Assembly (NCBI RefSeq): GCF_004793885.1
Contig: NZ_SRYG01000012.1
Coordinates: 20,512-84,511 of the forward strand
Source: Dubosiella muris
Lineage (GTDB): Bacteria; Bacillota_I; Bacilli_A; Erysipelotrichales; Erysipelotrichaceae
DNA: 64,000 nt
Direction of reading: 5' to 3'
Shown here: piece by piece, positions 50,388 through 57,907 of the stretch
How the letters are laid out: the number at the start of each line of letters is the position of its first letter
How positions within the stretch are numbered: position 1 is the first letter of the stretch
Position numbers and translations under genes: made by a program
The notes under the pieces: generated by a model
What the model was told of the DNA's origin: nothing
Databases searched by the model: none
The model's input: the letters and a program-made list of their open reading frames with translations, nothing else

Positions 50388-51242
50388 TTATTCCGCTGTA
50401 TTAAAAAAATCGTAGCAGATCTCGTTCAAATCCCCGATGACGCTCTCGCCGTAATCTCCCAGATCCGTGTAAATCGTCACGACGTATGGATGCCCGGTCA
50501 AAGACACGCCCGCCGCGTTGTACGCTTCTTCGTATGAGCCGTATTTCTGCGCGAAATAAATGTTCAAATTGCGGTCCAGAAACTGTCCCGGCATGGATTT
50601 TTTCATGTCCTTGATGAGATGGTCGTATTCCTCCTGGTGGTCGTACAAGTACGTGACGATATGTCCCATGTTGGCGGGCGTGAACGTGTTGTCGAGAACC
50701 AGATAATCCGAATCCGCCTTTTGTTTTTTGTCGTACGCCGTGATCGCGTCTTTGAACTCGCCCCAGCCGCCCAGCGACTCGAATAAATATTCAGCCGCGT
50801 CGTTGTCCGAGTACACAATCATGTTTTCCAGCAAGTCCCGGTACTCGCTTTCCTCGACATCGCCGGCGTTGATGGCGTCGTACCACACCATCGCCAGCGG
50901 GATTTTATATGTGCTGGCCGCAAAATACAGCTCGTCTCCGTTGTTTTCGATAGACTGCCGGCTTTCCAGATCTTCCACATAGTAGCCGACATCCTTGCTG
51001 CCGATGTCGTTTTCCTTTAAATACGCCTTCAGCTTGCTTTGCAGGGCGGACAAATCCAGCGTCGGGGCTTCTTCCGGCTTTGCATCCACCGTTTCCGTCT
51101 GCGCGATCACGCTTTTGCCCGTTTCCCTTTTCACGATCGCCTTCGTGGAACGGCTCATGCCGATCACGACGCATACGAGCATGCACACGCCCCATATCCC
51201 CAAAAGGATGATCACTTTCTTTTTCTTTTCTTCTTTATTCAT
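50388..51242 (-). CDS. Penicillin-recognising-fold serine hydrolase, membrane anchored
   Basis: This 284-residue protein has an N-terminal membrane helix (about residues 9-28), then a class A beta-lactamase-like domain with nucleophile Ser110 in STYK and SDN at residues 145-147. The third family motif, KTG, is replaced by LTG in VSLTGHPY, and no omega-loop ExxxN is obvious, so beta-lactamase activity is doubtful. Anchoring outside the membrane suggests a peptidoglycan-related or unknown hydrolase role. Confidence 0.8.
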   Translation of the reverse strand: MNKEEKKKKVIILLGIWGVCMLVCVVIGMSRSTKAIVKRETGKSVIAQTETVDAKPEEAPTLDLSALQSKLKAYLKENDIGSKDVGYYVEDLESRQSIENNGDELYFAASTYKIPLAMVWYDAINAGDVEESEYRDLLENMIVYSDNDAAEYLFESLGGWGEFKDAITAYDKKQKADSDYLVLDNTFTPANMGHIVTYLYDHQEEYDHLIKDMKKSMPGQFLDRNLNIYFAQKYGSYEEAYNAAGVSLTGHPYVVTIYTDLGDYGESVIGDLNEICYDFFNTAE

Positions 51243-51329
51243 AATATTAAGAGTACCATACTCGAGTCGATTCCACTATTTATTTTTTCCAAGTTGTCAT
51301 TCGGACAAACCCCATTTTCAAAGCATCTA

Positions 51330-51338
51330 TGGTAAAAT
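51330..51338 (+). promoter_or_regulatory. Extended -10 promoter of xpaC-telA
   Basis: TGGTAAAAT, about 29 bases before the xpaC ATG, which has an AGAGGTG ribosome-binding site. Confidence 0.6.
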
Positions 51339-51367
51339 ACAAATATATTATGAAAGAGGTGATTTGT

Positions 51368-52501
51368 ATGAGCCAAAACGATTGGATGGATCTTGGAAAG
51401 AACATCGGCCACACCTTGAAAAACGCGATCGACACCCTCGATTTCACGGAACTGAACCGGTCGATTGAAAAAACGGTCAATTCCACCACATCCATGATCA
51501 ACAACAAAATCAAGCAGTACTCCACCGCCGTCAAGTCGGCGACACTTAACCAAAAATACGACATTCGGAAAATCACGAAAATTGAAAAGAAGATCAAGAG
51601 CCAGCTCTCCGGATACCGGGCCTTGCGCGCCATCGGCGGCATCGGCACGGCGATTTTTCTTGGCTTCGATTTGATCTATCTTTTGCTGGAAGGCTGGCAG
51701 ACGGCCAAACCGGCGATCGCGGGGTCGAGCTTTTTGCTGATTCCGTGCCTCATCCTGCTCATTTTCGGCATCGCCGGCACCCATACCGCGAAAAAGCAGT
51801 CCAGCTATATGAAACGGTTTCACATTTATATCTCGAACCTTTCCAAGCAGGACATGGTGCCGATTTCCAGTTTGTCCGAGGCGGTCTACGGCACGGACGC
51901 GTCGACGATCGCCGATTTGCACGATATGATCGCGGACCGGCTGTTTCTGCAAGGTCACGTGGATCGCAAGAAAAACATTTTTTACGCCACCGACGAGGCG
52001 TTTGAAGCCGGAACGCTTCCGGATCTACCGCACACTGCGGTTGATGACGAAGAGACGCCGCTTACGCCGCTGGCGCAGTCGATGATTCAGGAAGGCGAGC
52101 GGACGCTGTCCAGAATCCGTCACTACAACGATCTCATCAAAGACGCGGTCGTGAGCCAAAAACTGGACACGCTGGAGCAAAACATCCGGCACATCCTCGT
52201 GTTTATTCAGGAACACCCCGAAGATGCTGAGGACGCCCGCAATATGACAAAGCATTATTTGCCTTCGATCGAGCGACTGCTGGAAACGTATGTCGAGCTG
52301 AGCGCCTATCCCGATCCGGGCGACAACATTCAAAAATCAAAGCGCGATATCGAAAATACGCTCGACACGCTCAATTTCGCGCTTTCCGAGCTGTATGACG
52401 ACTTGTTTGAAATGACTTCGATGGAAGTCGCCTCGGATATTTCCGTTTTGGAAACGCTGCTGGCAAGGGAAGGCCTGACCAAAGACAAGCTTCCCCGCTA
52501 A
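51368..52501 (+). CDS. xpaC: XpaC-family protein
   Basis: XpaC-family proteins are named after a 5-bromo-4-chloroindolyl phosphate hydrolysis phenotype in Bacillus and are typically encoded with TelA, as here. The 377-residue protein has two adjacent membrane helices (about residues 90-108 and 119-137) and a long helical C-terminal part, with no obvious hydrolase motif. The ATG at 51368 follows GAGGTG. It is 18 bases before telA, so the two are co-transcribed. Confidence 0.85.
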   Translation: MSQNDWMDLGKNIGHTLKNAIDTLDFTELNRSIEKTVNSTTSMINNKIKQYSTAVKSATLNQKYDIRKITKIEKKIKSQLSGYRALRAIGGIGTAIFLGFDLIYLLLEGWQTAKPAIAGSSFLLIPCLILLIFGIAGTHTAKKQSSYMKRFHIYISNLSKQDMVPISSLSEAVYGTDASTIADLHDMIADRLFLQGHVDRKKNIFYATDEAFEAGTLPDLPHTAVDDEETPLTPLAQSMIQEGERTLSRIRHYNDLIKDAVVSQKLDTLEQNIRHILVFIQEHPEDAEDARNMTKHYLPSIERLLETYVELSAYPDPGDNIQKSKRDIENTLDTLNFALSELYDDLFEMTSMEVASDISVLETLLAREGLTKDKLPR

Positions 52502-52519
52502 ACATAGAAAGGATTCTTT

Positions 52520-53686
52520 ATGACAGAAGAAAACAAAGAAACGATCTCACTGACTCTGGAGCCGGAACAGGAACCGGTGTCCCGGACTTTGACGGAGCCT
52601 GCGCTGGCCACGCCCAAGCAGGAAGTCGCGGAACCGCTGGCCGATGTCCATATCGACACGACCCAGTTCAGCGAGCAGGAAATGAAAATGATCGAGGATT
52701 TCGCGAGTAAAATCAACATCAAGGACACGAACCAGATCATTCAGTATGGCAGCGCGCCGCAAAAAAAGCTGGCCGACTTTTCGGAAAAGACGCTGGAAAG
52801 CGTCAAAACCAAAGATTTGGGCGATGTGGGCGACATGCTGGCCAACGTCGTGATCGAGCTGAAGGAAACCGATCCGAAAGCCGAGGAGAAAAAAGGGATT
52901 TTTGGTTTTTTCAACAAAGGGAAAAATCAGTTGGAAGCGATGAAAGCCCGCTACGCCAAAGCGGAAACCAACGTGACGAAAGTCGCCGAAAATCTGGAGA
53001 ACCAGCAAATCGTGCTCATCAAGGACAACGCGATGCTCGACCAGATGTACCAGCTCAACGCGCAGTACTTCAAAGAGCTTTCCATGTACATTTTGGCCGG
53101 CAAGAAAAAGCTCAAGGAAACCGAGCAAACCGATTTGCCGCAAGCCAAGCAAAAAGCCGAACGCTCGCAGCTTCCGGAAGACGCGCAGGCGTATCAGGAT
53201 TTGATTTCCTTTGTCGACCGGTTTGAGAAAAAGCTGTATGATCTGGAGCTGTCGCGCATGATTTCGATCCAGACCGCCCCGCAGCTGCGCATGCTGCAAA
53301 GCTCCAACTCGGTCATGATCGACAAGATCCAGACCACGCTTGTCAACACGATCCCGCTTTGGAAAAACCAGCTCGTGCTCGCGTTTGGCCTCAACCACGC
53401 CAAGCAGGCCGCCAAGGCGCAGCGCGAAGTGACGGACATGACCAACGAGCTGCTCAAAAAGAACGCCGAATCGCTGCATATGGCTTCGGTGGAAACCGCG
53501 AGGGAAACCAACCGCGGCATTGTCGACATCGAGACGCTCCAGCAAACCAACGAAAAGCTGATCCAGACATTCGACGAAGTGATGCAGATCCAAAAGGAAG
53601 GCCGGCAAAAGCGCCTTCAGGCGGAGTCGACGATGCTCGATATGGAAAACCAGCTGAAAAAGAAAATGCTTGAAATAAGAAGATGA
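52520..53686 (+). CDS. telA: Toxic anion resistance protein TelA
   Basis: TelA/KlaA-family proteins are linked to tellurite and other envelope-stress resistance; the mechanism is unknown. The 388-residue cytoplasmic protein is almost fully helical, with the family features INIKDTNQIIQYGSAPQKKL, the FGFFNKGKN stretch, the QIVLIKDNAMLDQMYQLN segment and a C-terminal helix of charged heptads. It lies directly downstream of xpaC, and its stop codon is in the terminator stem. Confidence 0.92.
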   Translation: MTEENKETISLTLEPEQEPVSRTLTEPALATPKQEVAEPLADVHIDTTQFSEQEMKMIEDFASKINIKDTNQIIQYGSAPQKKLADFSEKTLESVKTKDLGDVGDMLANVVIELKETDPKAEEKKGIFGFFNKGKNQLEAMKARYAKAETNVTKVAENLENQQIVLIKDNAMLDQMYQLNAQYFKELSMYILAGKKKLKETEQTDLPQAKQKAERSQLPEDAQAYQDLISFVDRFEKKLYDLELSRMISIQTAPQLRMLQSSNSVMIDKIQTTLVNTIPLWKNQLVLAFGLNHAKQAAKAQREVTDMTNELLKKNAESLHMASVETARETNRGIVDIETLQQTNEKLIQTFDEVMQIQKEGRQKRLQAESTMLDMENQLKKKMLEIRR

Positions 53687-53705
53687 ACCCGCATCTTCTT
53701 TTTTT
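53678..53705 (+). terminator. Intrinsic terminator of xpaC-telA
   Basis: AGAAGATG pairs with CATCTTCT, followed by a T run. The telA stop codon lies inside the stem. Confidence 0.87.
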
Positions 53706-53720
53706 GACGCTTTCCTTTTG

Positions 53721-53729
53721 TGCTATGAT
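53721..53729 (+). promoter_or_regulatory. Extended -10 promoter of the XRE gene (leaderless)
   Basis: TGCTATGAT ends six bases before the ATG at 53736. TTGACG lies upstream with a short, 14-bp spacer. Confidence 0.6.
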
Positions 53730-53735
53730 GAAACC

Positions 53736-53942
53736 ATGAACGAACCTCTGACTTTAAAAAACCGCTTGAAAGAGGCGCGCCGCGAAAAGAAGCTGTCGCA
53801 AGCCGCGCTGGCAAAGCTGGTTGGCGTATCCCGCAACACGATCAGCTCGATCGAAACGGGTCAATTCAACCCGACGGCCAAACTCGCTTTGATTTTGTGT
53901 ATCGCGCTCGATAAAAAATTCGAGGAATTGTTTTATTTTTAA
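53736..53942 (+). CDS. Small XRE-family (Cro/CI-type) regulator
   Basis: This 68-residue protein is a single helix-turn-helix domain: LKEARREKKLSQAALAKLVG, then SRNTISSIETGQFNPTAKLA, and a hydrophobic C-terminal end (FEELFYF). This compact form is common for chromosomal regulators of adjacent membrane or stress genes. There is no ribosome-binding site and the mRNA seems leaderless. A structured RNA and an SGNH-hydrolase gene follow. Confidence 0.9.
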   Translation: MNEPLTLKNRLKEARREKKLSQAALAKLVGVSRNTISSIETGQFNPTAKLALILCIALDKKFEELFYF

Positions 53943-54013
53943 CGAATCCGGATCCAAAGAAGCGGGAGCGGGTCCACGCTTGCGTTCTGGTTTGAAATTG
54001 GATGAAAACACGC

Positions 54014-54041
54014 TGGACAACCCGGTAAAACAAGGTAAAAT
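54014..54041 (+). promoter_or_regulatory. Promoter of the structured RNA / SGNH gene
   Basis: TGGACA, a 16-bp spacer and TAAAAT. It predicts transcription from about 54048. Confidence 0.65.
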
Positions 54042-54047
54042 GGTTTT

Positions 54048-54176
54048 GGACGACGTCCGAACGACAAGACGTCGCCAAGGGAAATCAGAACGGTTTTGAA
54101 GCGGAAACGGGAAGAAAGTCGCTGAATGGCGCGGATTCAAAACCGATCGCTTAGATTTGGATCTAGGCTTTTTTTT
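54048..54176 (+). ncRNA. Structured RNA ending in an intrinsic terminator (candidate attenuator or sRNA)
   Basis: Three helices are visible: P1 CGACGTC 54051-54057 with GACGTCG 54068-54074; P2 a perfect 10-bp stem CGGTTTTGAA 54091-54100 with TTCAAAACCG 54136-54145, enclosing 35 bases that can form CGCT/GGCG; and P3, the terminator stem GCTTAGAT/ATCTAGGC followed by eight T. The next gene begins 22 bases after the T run with no promoter between. The RNA either regulates that gene by attenuation or is a free RNA of about 130 bases. No known riboswitch class was recognised. Confidence 0.6.
54149..54176 (+). terminator. Intrinsic terminator at the end of the structured RNA
   Basis: An 8-bp stem (one G-T) with a TTGG loop and a T8 run, 22 bases before the SGNH gene start. 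Confidence 0.9.
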
Positions 54177-54198
54177 ATGGAAAGGACAAAGGGAAACA

Positions 54199-54990
54199 AT
54201 GAAAAAAAAGTGGAAAAGGATTTTGCGCGCGTTGCCGCTTCGCGGGAAGGTCGCTCTTTTGGGGGGATTCGCTTTTTTTGTGTTTTTGACCGGCTTTTTC
54301 GCTTTCAAGATCTTGCAGCCTGAAATGCCCGGACGGATCTACATTCAAAAGCAGACGCAGCTGAAGCCGGAAAACATGGCCGAAGTGCTTCAGGAACGAA
54401 AGAAAAAGGAGCTGCAAACGATGATGGACAGCGGGGCAATCGACGTCATCGCCGCCTTTGACGACTACGCCTTGTTTGGCGATTCGCGCGCCTATGGCTT
54501 GAAAAGCTATGGCGTCCTCGATCCCGATTTTGTGTACGCGGAAGCAGGGCATACGATATTGAACTGCACCGACTATAAAGACGTGATCCAGCAAACCCGG
54601 CCGGCCCGGCTCGTTTTTTCGTATGGCGTCAACGATATGGGACTTGAAATAGGCGGGGATGGAGATAATGCCTACGCGCAAACGTTCGAGCAAAAAATCG
54701 ACGAGTTGCTTGCGGTGGTTCCGGACGCCAAGGTTTTCGTCTGCTCGATTATCGACGTCACGCCAAGCGCCAAGGAGCGCTCGCCGCGCTGGGACAAGGC
54801 GGCCAGATACAACGTCCAGCTGCAGGAAATGTGCCAGCGGCGCGGATGGATTTACGTCGACAACGATCCGCTCGGAAACGATCTTTCGAACTACCAGGAA
54901 GACGGAGTGCATTTCACGCCGGATTTTACATGGACGTGGGCGCGCAACATCTCCAAGACGATGTGGGAGACGGTTTTTGCGAGCGAGTGA
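54199..54990 (+). CDS. Membrane-anchored SGNH/GDSL hydrolase
   Basis: This 263-residue protein has one N-terminal membrane helix (about residues 17-38) and an extracytoplasmic SGNH domain with block I LFGDSRAYG near residue 93, block III YGVNDMG near 142 and block V DGVHF near 235, giving the Ser-Asp-His set. Such enzymes deacetylate or esterify surface glycans; the substrate is unknown. AAAGGACAAAGGGA precedes the ATG at 54199. Expression seems to need read-through of the terminator at 54149-54176. Confidence 0.88.
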   Translation: MKKKWKRILRALPLRGKVALLGGFAFFVFLTGFFAFKILQPEMPGRIYIQKQTQLKPENMAEVLQERKKKELQTMMDSGAIDVIAAFDDYALFGDSRAYGLKSYGVLDPDFVYAEAGHTILNCTDYKDVIQQTRPARLVFSYGVNDMGLEIGGDGDNAYAQTFEQKIDELLAVVPDAKVFVCSIIDVTPSAKERSPRWDKAARYNVQLQEMCQRRGWIYVDNDPLGNDLSNYQEDGVHFTPDFTWTWARNISKTMWETVFASE

Positions 54991-55065
54991 AAAACGAGCG
55001 TCAAGTCGAAAGGCACGTTTTGTGCACTTCATCAAGATGGAGAGTGGGAATCAGGACGAGAGTTT

Positions 55066-55074
55066 GCTAAAATA
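55066..55074 (+). promoter_or_regulatory. Extended -10 promoter of the 55093 gene
   Basis: TGCTAAAAT-type extended -10 followed by a GGAGG site and the ATG at 55093. Confidence 0.55.
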
Positions 55075-55092
55075 TAAAGCGGAGGAAAAAAA

Positions 55093-56430
55093 ATGAGCGA
55101 AAAAAAGCCAAAACAAAATGGGGAAATCGACGCGTTTGTTAAAGCGTTACTCAATAAAAAAACCGAAATGGCTCTCAATAAAGATTCGCAGCCGGAACGG
55201 GAAGACGTTTCGCCCGCGATGACGCCTGTCGAGCGCCAGAGTGCCGAAAAGACGATGTCGAGCGCCCTGGATTTGCTGCGCAAAGAGCGGGGACAGCTGA
55301 CAATCGAGGAAGAAGAGGAAAAGTACCGCCGCGAACAAAAAGAGGACGGAACCCATATTGAAGAAGTCGAGGACTTTACGACGGATTCGATTCATCAGGA
55401 CGCCCGGGTCGACGAGCAGATGATTCAGTCGATCTACTCGTCCATCGAACTGGATGATCCGAAGAAGGCGGAAAAAGAAACGCCAAAGCGCAAGCCGCTA
55501 AAAAAAGTGCGGTCCGCCCGTCCGAAAAAGAAAAAGGAAACGCCGGAAGCGGTCAAAAAGGAAAAAGCGGAAACGGCGAAGGACAAGACGAAAGACGAAA
55601 CGGAAAAAAAGGCGAAAGCGAAAAAGCCAGAGAAACCGGAAGCGGTCGAACCGTCGTTTTTTCGCAAAAACCTCAAATGGTTCCTGGCCGGCATCGCGGT
55701 GTTTGCGTTGCTGCTGGGAGCGTATACGTACAAAGTCGTCGTTTACGATCCGGCCAACATCACGACCGAGGCGCAAGAGCAGACGTATCAAAAGCTTGTG
55801 GAATACGCCGACGAGTGGGACATGCTTTCGGATGCGGAAAAGATGGAGCTGATCGACTATGAGCCGGCGTACAACGAGCTGCTTGAAAAGCAGAAGACGC
55901 GGCTGAACACGTATTTCGAAGAACAGACGGGCGATTCTTTTGTCAAGCAGCTGGAAGCGCTCAAAGCGCTCAAGGCGACGCAGGAAGACGAAACGAAGCC
56001 GGAATACCAGCAGCTGGTGGCGTTCGTTTCAAACTGGTCGACGAAGCCGGACGAGGAAAAGGCGCAAATCGTGCACTACAAGGATGCGTTCAATGGCTTG
56101 TCGGCGGCTCTTCAGCAAAAAATCGACCAGATTTGCATGGAGCAGGCCGGAAAGAATTTTAACACGCTGGCGGCCGAGGAACAGGCCAAGCTCGATCAGG
56201 CGTCGCAAGCCGCCCAAGAGGCGCAGGCGGCGGCCAACGAGCAGCGTGCCCGAATTCAAAGTCAAATCGACGAACTGCATGCGCAGCTCAACGACGCCAT
56301 GACGTACAAGGCGGATTTGGAAGCCCAGCAGGCGGCCGGAGAGGACGTGGGCGCGATGATCGCGACCAACGACCAAACCATCGCGTATTTAAACGAGCAG
56401 ATCGCGGCGCTGCAAGCGACGCTTCCATAA
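55093..56430 (+). CDS. Coiled-coil single-pass membrane protein
   Basis: This 445-residue protein of unknown function has a highly charged cytoplasmic half with a Lys/Glu/Ala low-complexity tract (about residues 118-180). One membrane helix follows (about 196-213, WFLAGIAVFALLLGAY). The extracytoplasmic part has two similar helical segments (QKLVEYADEWDMLSDAEKM and QLVAFVSNWSTKPDEEKAQI) and a Gln/Ala-rich coiled coil near the end. The tandem segments suggest an internal duplication. GGAGG precedes the ATG. Confidence 0.82.
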   Translation: MSEKKPKQNGEIDAFVKALLNKKTEMALNKDSQPEREDVSPAMTPVERQSAEKTMSSALDLLRKERGQLTIEEEEEKYRREQKEDGTHIEEVEDFTTDSIHQDARVDEQMIQSIYSSIELDDPKKAEKETPKRKPLKKVRSARPKKKKETPEAVKKEKAETAKDKTKDETEKKAKAKKPEKPEAVEPSFFRKNLKWFLAGIAVFALLLGAYTYKVVVYDPANITTEAQEQTYQKLVEYADEWDMLSDAEKMELIDYEPAYNELLEKQKTRLNTYFEEQTGDSFVKQLEALKALKATQEDETKPEYQQLVAFVSNWSTKPDEEKAQIVHYKDAFNGLSAALQQKIDQICMEQAGKNFNTLAAEEQAKLDQASQAAQEAQAAANEQRARIQSQIDELHAQLNDAMTYKADLEAQQAAGEDVGAMIATNDQTIAYLNEQIAALQATLP

Positions 56431-56459
56431 AAAAAATGAAAAAATAGAGTATTTTGGTC

Positions 56460-56488
56460 TTGAGATTCACGATTCTTTCTGCTAAAAT
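56460..56488 (+). promoter_or_regulatory. Promoter of tRNA-Thr
   Basis: TTGAGA, a 17-bp spacer and TAAAAT with an upstream TG, 11 bases before the tRNA. Confidence 0.85.
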
Positions 56489-56499
56489 ACTCTACAGAT

Positions 56500-56575
56500 G
56501 CCGACGTAGCACAGTTGGTAGTGCAACGCACTCGTAACGCGTAGGTCGTAGGTTCAAGTCCTATCGTCGGCACCA
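56500..56575 (+). tRNA. tRNA-Thr (anticodon CGU)
   Basis: The 76-base gene has acceptor arm GCCGACG/CGTCGGC, D arm, anticodon arm CGCAC-type stem with loop CTCGTAA (anticodon CGT), T arm with GGTTCAAGTCC, and an encoded CCA. Its own promoter and terminator flank it. Confidence 0.96.
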
Positions 56576-56587
56576 TGTTATGAGATC

Positions 56588-56610
56588 AAAGCCCGCAAGG
56601 GCTTTTTTTT
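56588..56610 (+). terminator. Intrinsic terminator after tRNA-Thr
   Basis: AAAGCCC/GGGCTTT stem with a GCAA loop, followed by a T run. Confidence 0.92.
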
Positions 56611-56626
56611 CTTGCATACTTGTAAG

Positions 56627-56655
56627 TTGCAAAACAAGGCGCTATCCCCGATAAT
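56627..56655 (+). promoter_or_regulatory. Promoter of the O-antigen-ligase-like gene (leaderless)
   Basis: TTGCAA, a 17-bp spacer and GATAAT, ending six bases before the ATG at 56662. No Shine-Dalgarno sequence. This is the clearest leaderless promoter in the window because both boxes are well formed. Confidence 0.72.
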
Positions 56656-56661
56656 GGTCTT

Positions 56662-57843
56662 ATGAAAAAAGCATTTGATCAAGTCATCCACGATATTTTA
56701 TCTTTCAACGTTCTCGAGCAGTCGATTCTGGTCGCGGTGGCCGGATTGTTTTTGCCGTTTCAGTTTTCCGCCGCGGTACTTGCGGCCGTCCTCGTGTTCG
56801 CCTTGTGGAAAGGCCATCTCGTGCAGGCGGTGCGCCAGCAAAGAGGGGCGCTGTGGTTTTACGCGTTTTGCGCGCTAGAAATCGTCGTCTCGGCGCTTTA
56901 CCGCAACTGGATTGGTTTGCTGAATGCCGGCGGTTTTGTCCTGATCGGTTTTTTTATCGCCTTTTACCGCCGCCAGCTTACACCCCGGCTGTTCCAGTAC
57001 GTCGTGTCGGAAATTATCGTTCTTTCCTGGCTGGCCGGTTTTTATGGCTTGTACGAGTTTCAAAAGGTGTCGGCGCGCAAAGGATACGACTTTTTCGATT
57101 TTGTGATTCAAAACTCGCCAAAGGACCGCATCAATTCGACGTTTATGAACGCGAACTTCTACGCGACGATTTTGGAATTCGAAGTGGTGTTTTGCTTATA
57201 TAAGTTCATCCGGACAAAAAAAGCGGGCTTCCGCGTTTATTATGTCGTGACGGCGTGCTTCAATTTTTTTATGATGCTGCTGACGGGATGCCGAACCGCG
57301 CTGCTTCCGTTTTTGTTTATTTTTCCGGTCTTCTTCTGGTTTGACCGCAAGCGGATCTGGTTTATTGGCTCGATGATTGCCGAAATGAGCGCGCTTGTCC
57401 TCGTGCTCATGTTTCCGGAGCTTATTCCGCGCTTCGATCAAATGTCGACGCTCACGTCCCGTTTCGAGATTTGGTCGACGTCGCTGCTGGCGATTTCGAT
57501 GCATCCGTGGTTTGGCCAAGGACCGCAAACGTATGGCCATGTGTACAAGGCGCTTCATGGCCACAAGGCGCCCCATTCCCACAACATCGCTCTGGACGCA
57601 TTGACTTCGTATGGCGTGGTAGGCACGACATTGCTGCTCGGGTATGGATGGAGCGTCTGGAGAGAAATTTACGCGTCGTACCGCCAAAGCAAGGACCCGG
57701 CGATTTTCGCGATGATTCTTTGTTTTTTTGTGATTTTCTTCATCCACGGCTTGCTGGATGTGACAATGAACTTTCTGGCGACGGGTTGTATCTTTTTGCT
57801 GGTCATCAACAGCGCCGCGCCAAACAAAGCGATAAGATCTTAA
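56662..57843 (+). CDS. O-antigen ligase / Wzy-like polytopic membrane protein
   Basis: This 393-residue protein has about ten or more membrane helices. A large loop late in the protein contains SRFEIWSTSLLAISMHPWFG, then GQGPQTYG and HSHNIALDALTSYGVVGTTL. The latter is the HNxxL signature of the O-antigen ligase/polymerase (PF04932-type) family that transfers or polymerises glycans. No polysaccharide cluster surrounds it, so its glycan is unknown. Translation appears to start on a leaderless mRNA. It ends at a terminator. Confidence 0.85.
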   Translation: MKKAFDQVIHDILSFNVLEQSILVAVAGLFLPFQFSAAVLAAVLVFALWKGHLVQAVRQQRGALWFYAFCALEIVVSALYRNWIGLLNAGGFVLIGFFIAFYRRQLTPRLFQYVVSEIIVLSWLAGFYGLYEFQKVSARKGYDFFDFVIQNSPKDRINSTFMNANFYATILEFEVVFCLYKFIRTKKAGFRVYYVVTACFNFFMMLLTGCRTALLPFLFIFPVFFWFDRKRIWFIGSMIAEMSALVLVLMFPELIPRFDQMSTLTSRFEIWSTSLLAISMHPWFGQGPQTYGHVYKALHGHKAPHSHNIALDALTSYGVVGTTLLLGYGWSVWREIYASYRQSKDPAIFAMILCFFVIFFIHGLLDVTMNFLATGCIFLLVINSAAPNKAIRS

Positions 57844-57862
57844 AATCTTATGGCTTTTTTTT
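57826..57862 (+). terminator. Intrinsic terminator after the 56662 gene
   Basis: AAAGC-ATAAGAT pairs with ATCTTAT-GCTTT around a short loop and is followed by a T run. Confidence 0.83.
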
Positions 57863-57872
57863 CGCGTTTTAG

Positions 57873-57878
57873 TATAAT
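57873..57878 (+). promoter_or_regulatory. -10 box of the M23 peptidase gene
   Basis: A perfect TATAAT, 29 bases before the ATG, which has a GAAGGA site. The -35 is weak. Confidence 0.5.
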
Positions 57879-57907
57879 GGCGTAGACAGACAGTAGAAGG
57901 AAATGGT

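Noticed and set aside
50388-51242. Beta-lactam resistance gene
   Set aside because: The KTG motif is missing and the protein is membrane-anchored, so hydrolysis is doubtful.
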